Of a stretch of DNA of 64,000 bases, positions 39,643 to 48,502 are shown piece by piece (positions within the stretch are counted from its first letter, which is position 1; every line of letters starts with the position of its first letter). Under the pieces are notes generated by a model, which did not search any database, was not told the DNA's origin, and saw only the letters and a list, made by a program, of their open reading frames with translations. Location: contig QKAF01000009.1 in NCBI GenBank assembly GCA_003246455.1, positions 149,395 through 213,394 of the forward strand. The letters are read 5' to 3'. The stretch comes from Bacteroidota bacterium (GTDB lineage Bacteria > Bacteroidota > Ignavibacteria > SZUA-365). The position numbers and the translations under genes are program-made.

Positions 39643-40704
39643 TTACCGTTCGGCGGATTCGTGCTGCTTCTGTTCGAGGATGGCGTTCACCTCGTCCAGG
39701 GTCATGCGGTCCCACGCGTTGTCCTTGCGGTAGTGCACGTATATCGCGTCCTGGAAAATATCGATTTTCTCGATCCTGCCTTCGCCCTTCTTGGTCGTGA
39801 TGCCGTATTCCAGCGGAGGGAAACGTTTGAGAAGTTCTTCGTAGAGCTGCGCTTCATAGCTGAGGCAGCACTTGAGGCGGCCGCACTGACCGGCGAGCTT
39901 GAACGGGTTGATCGTCAGGTTCTGCAGCCGCGCCATGTCGGTCGAGATCGGTTCGAACATCCCCAGCCAGGAACTGCAGCACAGTTCGCGGCCGCAGACG
40001 CCGAAACCGCCCATGCGTTTGGCTTCGTCCCGCGGACCGATCTGCCGGAGTTCGATCCGCGTGCGATATTCCGCGGCCAGTTCACGTACGAGCTGGCGGA
40101 AATCGACACGGCCGTCGGCCGTGAAGTAAAACGTGATGCGGTTGCGGTCGAACTGGTACTCGACGTCGACCAGCTTCATGGGAAGGTCGAGCTTATGAAT
40201 CTTGTCGAGGCAGATCTGGAATGCGGTCTGTTCCTGTTCGCGGTGGAAATCAAGGACTTTCAGATCGTTCTCCTCCGCGATACGGATCACCTTGCGGATC
40301 TCTCCCGCGCAGGGGCGCATGCGCAGACGGCTCTTCATGTAGGCGGTCGCACCGGTGCTGCCGACGACGCCGAGATCGATCCCCTTCTCGGCTTCAACGA
40401 TGACGAACGTCCCTTCCTCGATGTCGAGCGCCTTGTCGTTGACATAATACCCGCGGCGTTCGCCTTTGAACACGACCTCCGTATGCGGAGCGGCCGCGTC
40501 GGGATCGGAGGATTCCTCCTCGTGACAGCATCCCGAGGAAGCGGATTTCCCGTCGCCGTCCGTGCGCCCGCCTTCCGGGGTATTCGCGACATCCCCCTCC
40601 TCGCTCGAATACACCAGCACGGCATCGTCCAGTTTATGCAGCTCGAGCGGGACTTCCTTCTGCGTCTGATCCTTACTCCGCTCTATCGGCTGTTCATCGA
40701 TCAT
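39643..40704 (-). CDS. ricT: PSP1-domain protein RicT (YaaT-like)
   Basis: A 353-residue PSP1-domain protein. In Bacillus subtilis the homologue is part of the iron-sulfur-containing RicA-RicF-RicT complex that affects RNase Y-dependent RNA maturation. The core carries the family cysteine pattern GVCGRELCCSSWL and CGRLKCCLSYEAQLYEEL. The N-terminal 90 residues are variable and acidic with a GCCHEE segment. It directly follows holB with 14 bases between them, the same gene order as in Firmicutes, which supports the assignment. Which nuclease it works with here is unknown. Confidence 0.9.
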   Translation of the reverse strand: MIDEQPIERSKDQTQKEVPLELHKLDDAVLVYSSEEGDVANTPEGGRTDGDGKSASSGCCHEEESSDPDAAAPHTEVVFKGERRGYYVNDKALDIEEGTFVIVEAEKGIDLGVVGSTGATAYMKSRLRMRPCAGEIRKVIRIAEENDLKVLDFHREQEQTAFQICLDKIHKLDLPMKLVDVEYQFDRNRITFYFTADGRVDFRQLVRELAAEYRTRIELRQIGPRDEAKRMGGFGVCGRELCCSSWLGMFEPISTDMARLQNLTINPFKLAGQCGRLKCCLSYEAQLYEELLKRFPPLEYGITTKKGEGRIEKIDIFQDAIYVHYRKDNAWDRMTLDEVNAILEQKQHESAER

Positions 40705-40718
40705 AATCTACCTTTCTA

Positions 40719-41843
40719 TCAAAGCGCACCCGCGTCAGGAGTGATACACCGTCGAAGGCGCTGGGAAAGCACGATCATCAGATTTACAAGATGCACATTT
40801 TTCGGGACGAGGTCAACGCAGTGTTCGATCTCGTCGATCGCGCGCGAACAGTCCGCATCGGGATAATGTTCGGCAAAACGCGTGATGGGCTCCCGGAAAT
40901 CGGTATTGATCATCCTGTCGCCCGCGCCCTCCCGCACGGCCAGCACGTCGCGGAACCACCCGCCCACGGCCACGAGAAACCGGATGAAGGCATCGCGGTC
41001 GTCCTGCCCGAGTATGGCCTGAATGCGTTCCATGAGCTTCTGGGGGTTGTACATCACGACGGCCCGGAGATAGGCGAGAACCTCTTCCCGCTTGACGAGC
41101 CCGCCCTCCTGCACCATCTGCAGGGCGAGGCCATAGCTCCCGCCCGCCAGCTGCGCCGCCGTCTCCGCGTCGTCCGGAGAGATGCCGGGCTGCCGTTTCA
41201 ACGCCGCCGCGATGACGTCATCGCCGAGGACGTCGAAGCGCAGAAGCTGGCAGCGTGAGAGGATCGTCGGAAGCAGGGCGTCTTTCCTCGAGGTGGTCAG
41301 AATGATCTGGAGATCCCCTGACGGTTCCTCGAGCGTCTTGAGCAGCGCGTTGGCTGCGCTGCTGTTCATCCGGTCCGCGTCGCTGATGAGCACCACCGTC
41401 CGGCCGCGTTCGCCGGCTCGGAATGCCGCTTCCCGCCGGATATCGCGCACGCTGCTGATCTTGATGCCCGACGCCTTGCTCATGCTGATATGATGGTACG
41501 GATTATCCGCTTTCGCGTCGATCTGTTCATTCATCTCCTCGAGCTCTTCGGCGGTCAGCTTGTCGACGGCAGTGTCTTCGTCGGGTTTCGACGGCATGGG
41601 GAAAATCAGCTTCAGCCGCGGATGCCGAAGCGCCGCCATCGTCTGACAGCTGGTGCAGCGGCCGCATGGTTCGAACGTTCCCTCGCTGCAGTTGAGCGCA
41701 CGGGCAAACATGAGCGCGGCAGCGTCCTTGCCCGTCCCTGCGGGGCCATGAAACAGCAGGGCATGCGGAATGCGGCCGCTTTCAAACATGCTGCGGAGAA
41801 GGTTCTTGACTCGCTGCTGACCGATGACGGTGTCCCAGGACAT
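40719..41843 (-). CDS. holB: DNA polymerase III subunit delta-prime
   Basis: A 374-residue AAA+ clamp-loader subunit. Walker A-like GPAGTGKDAAALMFA, the zinc module C-x(8)-C-x2-C-x2-C (CSEGTFEPCGRCTSC), Walker B-like VVLISDADRM, and the arginine-finger region LKTLEEPSGDLQIIL (the SRC/sensor-1 part reads LPTILSRCQLLRF). It helps open and load the beta clamp during replication. I start it at the ATG at 41843; the longer frame would need a TTG. Co-transcribed with ricT. Confidence 0.92.
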   Translation of the reverse strand: MSWDTVIGQQRVKNLLRSMFESGRIPHALLFHGPAGTGKDAAALMFARALNCSEGTFEPCGRCTSCQTMAALRHPRLKLIFPMPSKPDEDTAVDKLTAEELEEMNEQIDAKADNPYHHISMSKASGIKISSVRDIRREAAFRAGERGRTVVLISDADRMNSSAANALLKTLEEPSGDLQIILTTSRKDALLPTILSRCQLLRFDVLGDDVIAAALKRQPGISPDDAETAAQLAGGSYGLALQMVQEGGLVKREEVLAYLRAVVMYNPQKLMERIQAILGQDDRDAFIRFLVAVGGWFRDVLAVREGAGDRMINTDFREPITRFAEHYPDADCSRAIDEIEHCVDLVPKNVHLVNLMIVLSQRLRRCITPDAGAL

Positions 41844-41915
41844 AGTGCTGCTCAAAAAAATGATGTGGTGATTGACCGGCCCGGCGCCTGCCGCGGACCC
41901 GCGGTGCGGTTTCTG

Positions 41916-44051
41916 TCAGAAGGCGTGTCCGATACCGAACTGGAATACGCCTTTCCGAACGACATCGCTCCACAGATTCTTCTCCCAGAACCACCGGTCG
42001 CTGTCCACCGACGGGTTATAGGCCTTCATGCCGAAATCGATGCGGATCGGGCCGAAAAACAAATTGTAACGAAGGCCGAAACCAATGGCAACAGCAGTCT
42101 GTGCGAGTTCGATGTACTCGAATTCGGTCCAGAGATTTCCGGCGTCGGCGAAACCCACGAACCAGAAGCCGTCGAGCCAGTTATGCGCCGTCGGGAAAAG
42201 ATGCCAGCGGATTTCCGCGCTCACTTCCAGGAGGGCGTTGCTTCCAAAATACGCCGCGTTCGTGTTCGCCGCGAGTTCCCGCGCCGTCCACCCGCGGATG
42301 CTCGAGGCACCTCCGGCATAATACCGCCGGTTGGGCGGAACCGGGAGGTCTTCCTGCTTGCTGTTCCCGAAACGGACGATCCCCCCCGCGCGCAGCTTCA
42401 GGCCGAAAATCGTGGTCCTGTTTCGCGAAAGATCGCTGAAGAGTTTTGTCAGGCCCTCGATTTTCACGTACTGTGTCGAGCGGATGCCCCGGGCGGCGTC
42501 TTCCTGCGGGAGCGGGCTGATGCCCAGCTGTTCGAGCAGGCCGGCTTCCTCCAGGTTCACCTTGAGGGAGTACCCGGTGGAGGGATTGAACAGATCGTCG
42601 GTGCCGTCTTCCTCGAGACTGAAGGAGCGGATGGAGTTGCGGTAATTGATCGTTTCCGTGGTATCGATGTTGATGTAGCCGCGGCCCAGCAGCTTGTTGG
42701 CGTCGCCGCTGAATTCGGAGATTTCATACGTCCAGCTGAGTTTCGCGCTGCTGCGGGTGCTCAGGTACCGCTCCCCTCCGATCACGAGCTGGAGGATGCT
42801 CCCTTCGGCGAGATCCTCCTCCGCGACGAGGCTGTACGTCCCCGCCAGATACCCGGAATTCCTGTTGGAAAACAGGTACGGCTGATCGAAGCGCAGCTGC
42901 GACGTCGCGATATAGGTGCGCGAAACGTTCGGGATGCGTCCGAGCAGGTTGAAGCGTGACGACAGCGTCTGCGCGCCCGCGAACACGTTTCGCATCAGAA
43001 AGGACACCTCGCCGCCGGTGGTCAGCCCGTTGAGCTGGTTGTTGACGATCAGACCGGGGGCGATTTCGAAGCGCTGCCGGGGCTGGAGCTCGAGGATGAT
43101 GGGGACCAGCGAATCCTGCTGGTTGTCGATTTCCGGAAACGTCGGAGTGATCGCGACGTAGGAGAACACGCCGAGGCGGTTCAGGTTCGTTTCCGCGTCG
43201 TTCTGCCGCTGACGCGAATACACCTCCCCGTTCGTGAACTCCACGCGGTCGTAGACGATCTTACGCGCGAGGTTCAATTCGTCCACGCCCTTGATATCTT
43301 CCGATATCGCTCCGAAGTACAGCCGGCGTCCGTGCCGGAAGGTCATCTTGATGATGACGTTGTTGTTCGAGAGCTTTCGTTCCACGACGATCGTATCGAC
43401 GACCGCGCGGGGGAAACCATTATTGGCGAGTATGTCGAGAATCCGCGTCCGTTCGGAATGAACCTCATCGGCGCTGTATCGCCGGCCGGGACGCAGCAGG
43501 GCCTCGCGGTTGATTTCCCCGAGCACCCGTGGAGGCAGCGCGCCGAGATTCCGGTACGCCACGGAGTCGATCAGCGACGGGGAGCCTTCCTCTACCGTGA
43601 ATCGCACCGCCACCCGGTCGCCGTCACCCACGCGCTCGTAGCTGCCGTTGACCGTGGAGGCAAAAAATCCGTTGTTGATATAGAACTGACGCAGCAGCGC
43701 GATATCGTCCTGAAAGGTCTGATAATCGAAGTACCTCGGTTCCTGTGCAAACGGGAACCGCGGACCGAGACTTTTATAGATGCTCATCGTGATCCCCGGG
43801 GGCGCCTCCTGGGTGTGCAGTTTGAGCAGAAGTGCGCTGCTCGAAAACGTCGCATTCCCTTCGAACCGGATCTCGTCCACGAGAACGGAATCGTACAGGG
43901 AAGGATCGATCTGCGCGCGGAGTGCTTCGGAAGGAATAAGCAGGAAGGCAAGAATCAGGACATACATTCCAGACAACAGCCCAGCATGGGAGTGCCGGGC
44001 TGCGCTGGTATAGCGTCTACGCTTTGCGCTGCTGTGTATGGGAGCATGCAA
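41916..44051 (-). CDS. Omp85-family outer-membrane protein (BamA/TamA-like)
   Basis: A 711-residue outer-membrane barrel with N-terminal POTRA domains and a C-terminal 16-strand-type barrel. POTRA-like segments: VDEIRFEGNATFSSSALLLKL, the RVAVRFTVEEGSPSLIDSV part and a further one to about residue 330. The barrel includes RRYYAGGASSIRGW (the conserved lid-loop R-G-W motif) and ends GVFQFGIGHAF with a C-terminal phenylalanine. Two to three POTRA domains is fewer than the five of most BamA proteins, so it may be a TamA-type or specialised assembly factor. The start is uncertain: TTG at 44051 gives a charged signal peptide, while ATG at 43967 lacks a positive n-region. Confidence 0.88.
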   Translation of the reverse strand: MHAPIHSSAKRRRYTSAARHSHAGLLSGMYVLILAFLLIPSEALRAQIDPSLYDSVLVDEIRFEGNATFSSSALLLKLHTQEAPPGITMSIYKSLGPRFPFAQEPRYFDYQTFQDDIALLRQFYINNGFFASTVNGSYERVGDGDRVAVRFTVEEGSPSLIDSVAYRNLGALPPRVLGEINREALLRPGRRYSADEVHSERTRILDILANNGFPRAVVDTIVVERKLSNNNVIIKMTFRHGRRLYFGAISEDIKGVDELNLARKIVYDRVEFTNGEVYSRQRQNDAETNLNRLGVFSYVAITPTFPEIDNQQDSLVPIILELQPRQRFEIAPGLIVNNQLNGLTTGGEVSFLMRNVFAGAQTLSSRFNLLGRIPNVSRTYIATSQLRFDQPYLFSNRNSGYLAGTYSLVAEEDLAEGSILQLVIGGERYLSTRSSAKLSWTYEISEFSGDANKLLGRGYINIDTTETINYRNSIRSFSLEEDGTDDLFNPSTGYSLKVNLEEAGLLEQLGISPLPQEDAARGIRSTQYVKIEGLTKLFSDLSRNRTTIFGLKLRAGGIVRFGNSKQEDLPVPPNRRYYAGGASSIRGWTARELAANTNAAYFGSNALLEVSAEIRWHLFPTAHNWLDGFWFVGFADAGNLWTEFEYIELAQTAVAIGFGLRYNLFFGPIRIDFGMKAYNPSVDSDRWFWEKNLWSDVVRKGVFQFGIGHAF

Positions 44052-44056
44052 GGTGA

Positions 44057-44284
44057 TTAATAGTCGTTTTCCTCGTCGCCATAGAAGAAATCCTCATCCA
44101 CCGGGTAATCCGGCCAGATATCTTCGATGGATTCATATGTTTCATCCGGATCCTCGAGCTCCTGCAGGTTTTCCAGCACCTGCAGCGGAGCGCCAATCCG
44201 GGTCGCGTAGTCAACGAGCTCATCCCGCGTCGCGGGAAAAGGGGCGTCATCCAACCAGGAGGCGAGTTCCATGGTCCAAATCAT
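44057..44284 (-). CDS. DUF2795 small protein
   Basis: A 75-residue soluble protein of the DUF2795 type: an ELASWLDDAPFPATRDELVDYA motif followed by an acidic C-terminal tail ending DEENDY. The family is small and of unknown function. An AGGAG ribosome site precedes the ATG at 44284; a second in-frame ATG lies four codons on. A consensus sigma70 promoter lies about 70 bases upstream, so it is probably strongly expressed. The BamA-like gene begins five bases after its stop and may depend on this promoter. Confidence 0.82.
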   Translation of the reverse strand: MIWTMELASWLDDAPFPATRDELVDYATRIGAPLQVLENLQELEDPDETYESIEDIWPDYPVDEDFFYGDEENDY

Positions 44285-44355
44285 GATTGGTATCTCCTAT
44301 CGTAGAAGTGTGTTAACGAGTGCAGCAGGACATCATTCCCCAAATGCACGCGCCA

Positions 44356-44384
44356 ATTATAGCGAATGGACAACGCTTTGTCAA
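44356..44384 (-). promoter_or_regulatory. Perfect consensus sigma70-type promoter
   Basis: On the minus strand TTGACA (44379-44384), a 17-base spacer and TATAAT (44356-44361). All twelve bases match consensus. It drives the DUF2795 gene and probably the Omp85 gene behind it, and sits in the 126-base gap after the cysteine-rich protein. Confidence 0.88.
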
Positions 44385-44410
44385 GGGAAATCACGCCGGG
44401 ATTCAGGGAT

Positions 44411-44620
44411 TTACGAAGAAATCGCACGATTGCGGTCATCATCCTCGCCAGCCGGGCGAAAGAGACATCGCGCATGTTTGCTGTGCAGGCGGTTCGCCTT
44501 GCTGCACCACACACCGACGTCCCTCCGGCACGCGCCGACCGCGCACGGGTCGCTGAATGCGGAGAACCTGCAGCTGTAGTCGCAGTATTTCGGGTATTCT
44601 TCAGGATTCTGCTCTTTCAT
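44411..44620 (-). CDS. Small cysteine-rich protein, last gene of polysaccharide operon
   Basis: I do not recognise a named family. The 69 residues hold six cysteines (positions 13, 17, 26, 31, 39, 52) in the pattern KYCDYSCRFSAFSDPCAVGACRRD, followed by a WC and an ARC. There is no signal peptide, so metal or iron-sulfur binding in the cytoplasm is more likely than disulfides. The start overlaps the stop of the O-antigen ligase gene in an ATGA, as do the three other junctions of this operon. This supports real translation, although the gene is easily missed. Confidence 0.65.
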   Translation of the reverse strand: MKEQNPEEYPKYCDYSCRFSAFSDPCAVGACRRDVGVWCSKANRLHSKHARCLFRPAGEDDDRNRAISS

Positions 44621-45846
44621 TTCCTGTCCGCTTCACGGCCGGGCCACTGGAATCCGATCGTCGCCGCAGTGTTGGCCAGTCCGAGGGTCATCCACAGCAG
44701 GAGTACGATTTCGTGGTCGCCGAAGTTGTATTCCGCCATTCCGTTTACGAGGAAACCGGCAAACGCCGCCAGCGAGCCGAGTGCGAGCGCACCGACGGGC
44801 GTGCCTTTTCCCTGCCGTATGATGCGCCACTCCCTCCGAACGATTGCGGCGAACAGGGCCAGCATCGCGATGAATCCGATAATTCCATGCGTCGCGAGCA
44901 CGTGGATATAGGTGTTATGGAGGTGTCCGCCCTCGTCCTTGATCGCATCCGGAACGTACGTGCGGTACATCGTATACATCTCCCCGTCCCCGACACCCAC
45001 GACCGGGTGCTCGACGAACATCCGCCATCCCGTGCGCCACATGCGCATCCGGCTCTGATTGCTCTGCACCACAGCTTCGCCCCCGGTCTCGCCCTGGAGT
45101 TCGGTTTTCTGCATCGTGAACATCAGCGAGAGGCGCTCGCGATACTGACGCGGCGCGATCAGAAAGACGAGGACCAGTACGACGGCCAGAGCGGGGATGA
45201 GCATGCGATAACGCAGCGCCCCGATGAGCACCGCGCCGGCGGCAAAACCCAGCCAGCTGCTGCGTGTCATCGTCAGGACGAGCGCGACCAGCATCATGGC
45301 AACGGCGGCACCGATGATGCCGCGATCCCTCTGCGAGATGTTCCTGTCGAGGAGAAGCGGCAGGAAGAGGAGCAGGAGGATCATGCGCAATCCGCCGCCG
45401 GTCATGTAATGCTGAAACAGTCCCAGCCGTTCCTCGTTCCCCAGCGCCTGGTGCGCGATGCCGAGCAGGGACTGCAGTCCCGCGGCGACGGCCATGACCA
45501 TGAGAAAACGGCGCAGCGCGCGCGCATCGGGAAAGGCGGCCGGAAAGAAAAACACGGTCAGGATCAGGAGCAGGCGTTTCGCGCCGGTGAGCGCCGAGGC
45601 GGGATACGTCGCGAATGCCGTCATGAGCAGTACCGCGGCGACCCATGCGAGGAGGAAATAATCGATGCCCGAACTCTTCAGCACCGTGCGAGGGGAAAGT
45701 ACCGCCAGCGTGATGAACGCGGCACCCGCGATCGCGAAGGCGATCGAGGACAGGGCGATGGAAAAGAGAATTCCTGCGGTCATGATCGTCAGAGACACCG
45801 CAAGAGTCTGGCGGGAATACTGGATGGCCGTTTCGCGCTGCATCAT
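44617..45846 (-). CDS. O-antigen ligase / Wzy-type membrane protein
   Basis: A 409-residue polytopic membrane protein with about eleven hydrophobic segments and the Wzy_C/WaaL domain. The large periplasmic loop carries the RMRMWRTGWRMFVEHPVVGVGDGEMY and GGHLHNTYIHVLATHGIIG segments, with the arginine and histidine typical of ligases and polymerases. It probably joins or polymerises a lipid-linked glycan on the outer face of the inner membrane. It overlaps the MsbA-like gene upstream and the cysteine-rich gene downstream by four bases each. Ligase versus polymerase cannot be decided from the sequence. Confidence 0.88.
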   Translation of the reverse strand: MMQRETAIQYSRQTLAVSLTIMTAGILFSIALSSIAFAIAGAAFITLAVLSPRTVLKSSGIDYFLLAWVAAVLLMTAFATYPASALTGAKRLLLILTVFFFPAAFPDARALRRFLMVMAVAAGLQSLLGIAHQALGNEERLGLFQHYMTGGGLRMILLLLFLPLLLDRNISQRDRGIIGAAVAMMLVALVLTMTRSSWLGFAAGAVLIGALRYRMLIPALAVVLVLVFLIAPRQYRERLSLMFTMQKTELQGETGGEAVVQSNQSRMRMWRTGWRMFVEHPVVGVGDGEMYTMYRTYVPDAIKDEGGHLHNTYIHVLATHGIIGFIAMLALFAAIVRREWRIIRQGKGTPVGALALGSLAAFAGFLVNGMAEYNFGDHEIVLLLWMTLGLANTAATIGFQWPGREADRK

Positions 45847-47663
45847 AGGTGGAACTGCATGTCGTAGAGACGTTTGTAGAGTCCGCCGCGCGCGAGGAGT
45901 TCTTCGTGTGTCCCGGTTTCCTCCACGCCTCCGGCGTTGAGCACGTAGATGCGGCTGGCGCGCTGAATCGTGCTCAGACGATGCGCGATGACGATCGACG
46001 TGCGGCCTTCCATGAGGTTCTCGATGGCTTTCTGCACCAGCACTTCCGATTCGGTGTCGAGCGATGAGGTGGCCTCGTCGAGAATGAGGATGGGCGGATT
46101 CTTGTAGATCGCCCGCGCAATCGAAAGCCGCTGCCGCTGGCCTCCCGAAAGCTTTACGCCGCGGTCGCCGATCACGGTGTCGTAGCCCTCCGGGGTTTCC
46201 ATGATGAAATCATGCGCGTTCGCAGCGCGTGCGGCAGCGGTGACGCGGTCCATGTCGACCTCCGACTCGCCGTACGCGATGTTCTCCCGGATCGTCGCAT
46301 TGAACAGGAAGGTCTCCTGCGTCACGATACCCATGAGACCGCGCAGTGAGCGCACGGTGATGTCACGAATGTCGCGTCCGTCGATGCGCACCGCGCCACC
46401 GGTGACGTCGTAGAAGCGCGGAACCAGATCGACCATGGTGCTTTTCCCCACCCCGCTCGGTCCGACGATGGCCACGACCTCTCCCGCCTGTATTTCCGCG
46501 TTCACCCCGCTGAGCACTTCCTCGCCGGTGTCGTAGCGAAAGCGCACGCCGTCGAAGACGATACGATCGCTGAAGGCCTCGATGTCGGCGGCCCCCTCGC
46601 GATCCACGATGCGCGGCTGGATGTCGAGCACGCTGAACACGCGTTCGGCCCCCGCGACGCCCTGCGAAATGTGATTCACCGTCTGTCCGAAATACTTGAG
46701 CGGCTGCATCATCTGCAGCATCGCAAAGATGTAGGCGACGAAGATGCCGCTGGACATTCCGCTCCTGCCGGTGAGGATGGCATCGCCCATGAACCAGAGG
46801 ATCACCACCACGACGAGGACGCTGAGCGTCTCGGTGATGGGCGATGCGAGATCGCGGCGACGCTTGATGCCGACATAGGTCCGGTAATAGGACTGGTTCT
46901 CTTTTCCAAATTTCCGGATCTCATAATCCTCTGTGCGAAACGCACGGATGATGCGCATGCTCGACAGGCCCTCGTCCAGAACGGACGTCAGCCGCGCGAG
47001 GGACTCCTGCAGCACGTCGCTTTCGCGCTTGACCCAGTTTCCGATTTTTGTCAGGATGATGCCCGTGACCGGCAGCAGGACAAACGCGATGAGCGTCAGC
47101 TGCCAGTCGATGACGAAAAGCAGCGCCGTATAGACCAGGATCTGCGGCGGATCTCGGAACAGGCTGTTCACCACCGCGATGGCCGAATCGTTCACCAGCT
47201 GCACGTCGCTGATGATGCGCGACATGAGCATGCCCTTCTTCTCTTCGGTGAAATAGCTCAGCGAGAGGCGGTTCATGTGCTCGTAGAGATTGCGGCGCAG
47301 ATCGCGGATGATCCCCTGCTCCGCCGGCGCCATGCTCCACGACTGCGCGTACTGGAACAGATTCTTGAAGAAGAATGCGCCGATGATCATTACGCAGAGG
47401 TATTTGAGCGCGGTCACGGCGTCGGTTGACGCCATGATGTTGTTCATCTGCGTGAACGCCCATTCTTTCAGCGTGCCGATCGAGAGCGGCGGCATGGGTT
47501 TCGCCGTCGGATAAACGGGATCGAAAAGCACATTGATGAAGGGAATGACGAGAATGACCGTGGCCATATTGAAAACAACGGAGAAAAACATGGCCGTCGA
47601 CGAGATCGCCAGGTTCTTTTTATACGGCAGGACGTGCCTGAGAATGCGAAGGACGGTTTTCAC
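45843..47663 (-). CDS. MsbA-type ABC exporter, lipid A/lipid-linked glycan flippase
   Basis: A 606-residue half-transporter: six membrane segments (residues about 20-310) fused to a nucleotide-binding domain. Walker A GPSGVGKST, signature LSGGQRQRLS, Walker B ILILDEATSSLD, and H-loop IVIAHRLSTI. It would act as a homodimer. MsbA proteins move lipid A-core across the inner membrane; the surrounding glycosyltransferases and ligase support a lipopolysaccharide or lipid-linked glycan substrate. Both junctions are four-base ATGA overlaps. Confidence 0.93.
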   Translation of the reverse strand: MKTVLRILRHVLPYKKNLAISSTAMFFSVVFNMATVILVIPFINVLFDPVYPTAKPMPPLSIGTLKEWAFTQMNNIMASTDAVTALKYLCVMIIGAFFFKNLFQYAQSWSMAPAEQGIIRDLRRNLYEHMNRLSLSYFTEEKKGMLMSRIISDVQLVNDSAIAVVNSLFRDPPQILVYTALLFVIDWQLTLIAFVLLPVTGIILTKIGNWVKRESDVLQESLARLTSVLDEGLSSMRIIRAFRTEDYEIRKFGKENQSYYRTYVGIKRRRDLASPITETLSVLVVVVILWFMGDAILTGRSGMSSGIFVAYIFAMLQMMQPLKYFGQTVNHISQGVAGAERVFSVLDIQPRIVDREGAADIEAFSDRIVFDGVRFRYDTGEEVLSGVNAEIQAGEVVAIVGPSGVGKSTMVDLVPRFYDVTGGAVRIDGRDIRDITVRSLRGLMGIVTQETFLFNATIRENIAYGESEVDMDRVTAAARAANAHDFIMETPEGYDTVIGDRGVKLSGGQRQRLSIARAIYKNPPILILDEATSSLDTESEVLVQKAIENLMEGRTSIVIAHRLSTIQRASRIYVLNAGGVEETGTHEELLARGGLYKRLYDMQFHL

Positions 47664-48502
47664 GTAGCAGGATTCTCCGATGATTCTTCGAGATGGTCGA
47701 GCCCGCGGATACAGCGCATCCGCGGATTCTGCTGCAGGGCGGCGAAACGGTCCAGACAGCGCTGCGGCACATCCGTGCGGGGATGGTGCAGGTGGATCTG
47801 GATCGCGAGGTGTCGCAGGGACCGCGCCTTGAGTCCATGCAGACGAAGGCGCAGTTCGACGTCACTGTCTTCTCCGCAGCCGGGGCCGTCATAGACTTCG
47901 TCGAAGCCGTTGATCGCCATCAGCGCGTCGCGATGCACCGAAAAATTGCTCCCGAGCATGCCGCGGTTCGACCCGTGCAATATGTTCCGCAATCCCGGGC
48001 TTTCAAAACGGAGTCCGTCCTCCACGCGCTTGGCGTGTCCGCGCAGTCCGTCCCACCACATCCCGGCGGATATCCGCTCGAAGCGCCCCTGCTCCACATC
48101 ATGGAGAGTGAGGGCCGCGGTCCATCGGGCGCTGGTCTCCACGCGCCGGCCGCACAGGTAGCGCCCGGTTTCCCGTGCGGTCATATGGTCCTCGATGAAG
48201 CGGCGATGCGGCAGGCAGTCGCCGTCGGTGAATATCAGGTAGTCGCTTTCCGCCGCGCGGATCGCGCTGTTCAGCATGACGTTTTTCCGCCATCCATTGT
48301 CGTCATGCCGCAGATGCTGAACGGCGAGTGCATGGCGCGTGCGCGCCTCTTCCACGACCGCGGCGATCTCCGGCCCCGATCCGTCGTCGGCGACGATGAC
48401 CTCGAAATCGCGAAAGCTCTGGCGCGCGCAGGCGGCGAAAATCATGCGCAGATACTCGGCCCGGTTATACACCGCGACCACGTATGAACAGGCCGCCGTC
48501 AT
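47660..48502 (-). CDS. Family 2 glycosyltransferase
   Basis: About 280 residues with a GT-A fold. SYVVAVYNRAEYLRMIFAAC opens the domain, VIVADDGSG binds the nucleotide, and IFTDGDCLPHRRF holds the DxD-type metal motif. GFDEVYDGPGCGEDSDVELRLRLHG is the acceptor/catalytic region typical of galactosyl-type GT2 enzymes. The ATG at 48502 overlaps the stop of the GT9 gene in an ATGA. It presumably adds a sugar during lipopolysaccharide core or O-chain assembly; donor and acceptor are not visible. Confidence 0.9.
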   Translation of the reverse strand: MTAACSYVVAVYNRAEYLRMIFAACARQSFRDFEVIVADDGSGPEIAAVVEEARTRHALAVQHLRHDDNGWRKNVMLNSAIRAAESDYLIFTDGDCLPHRRFIEDHMTARETGRYLCGRRVETSARWTAALTLHDVEQGRFERISAGMWWDGLRGHAKRVEDGLRFESPGLRNILHGSNRGMLGSNFSVHRDALMAINGFDEVYDGPGCGEDSDVELRLRLHGLKARSLRHLAIQIHLHHPRTDVPQRCLDRFAALQQNPRMRCIRGLDHLEESSENPAT

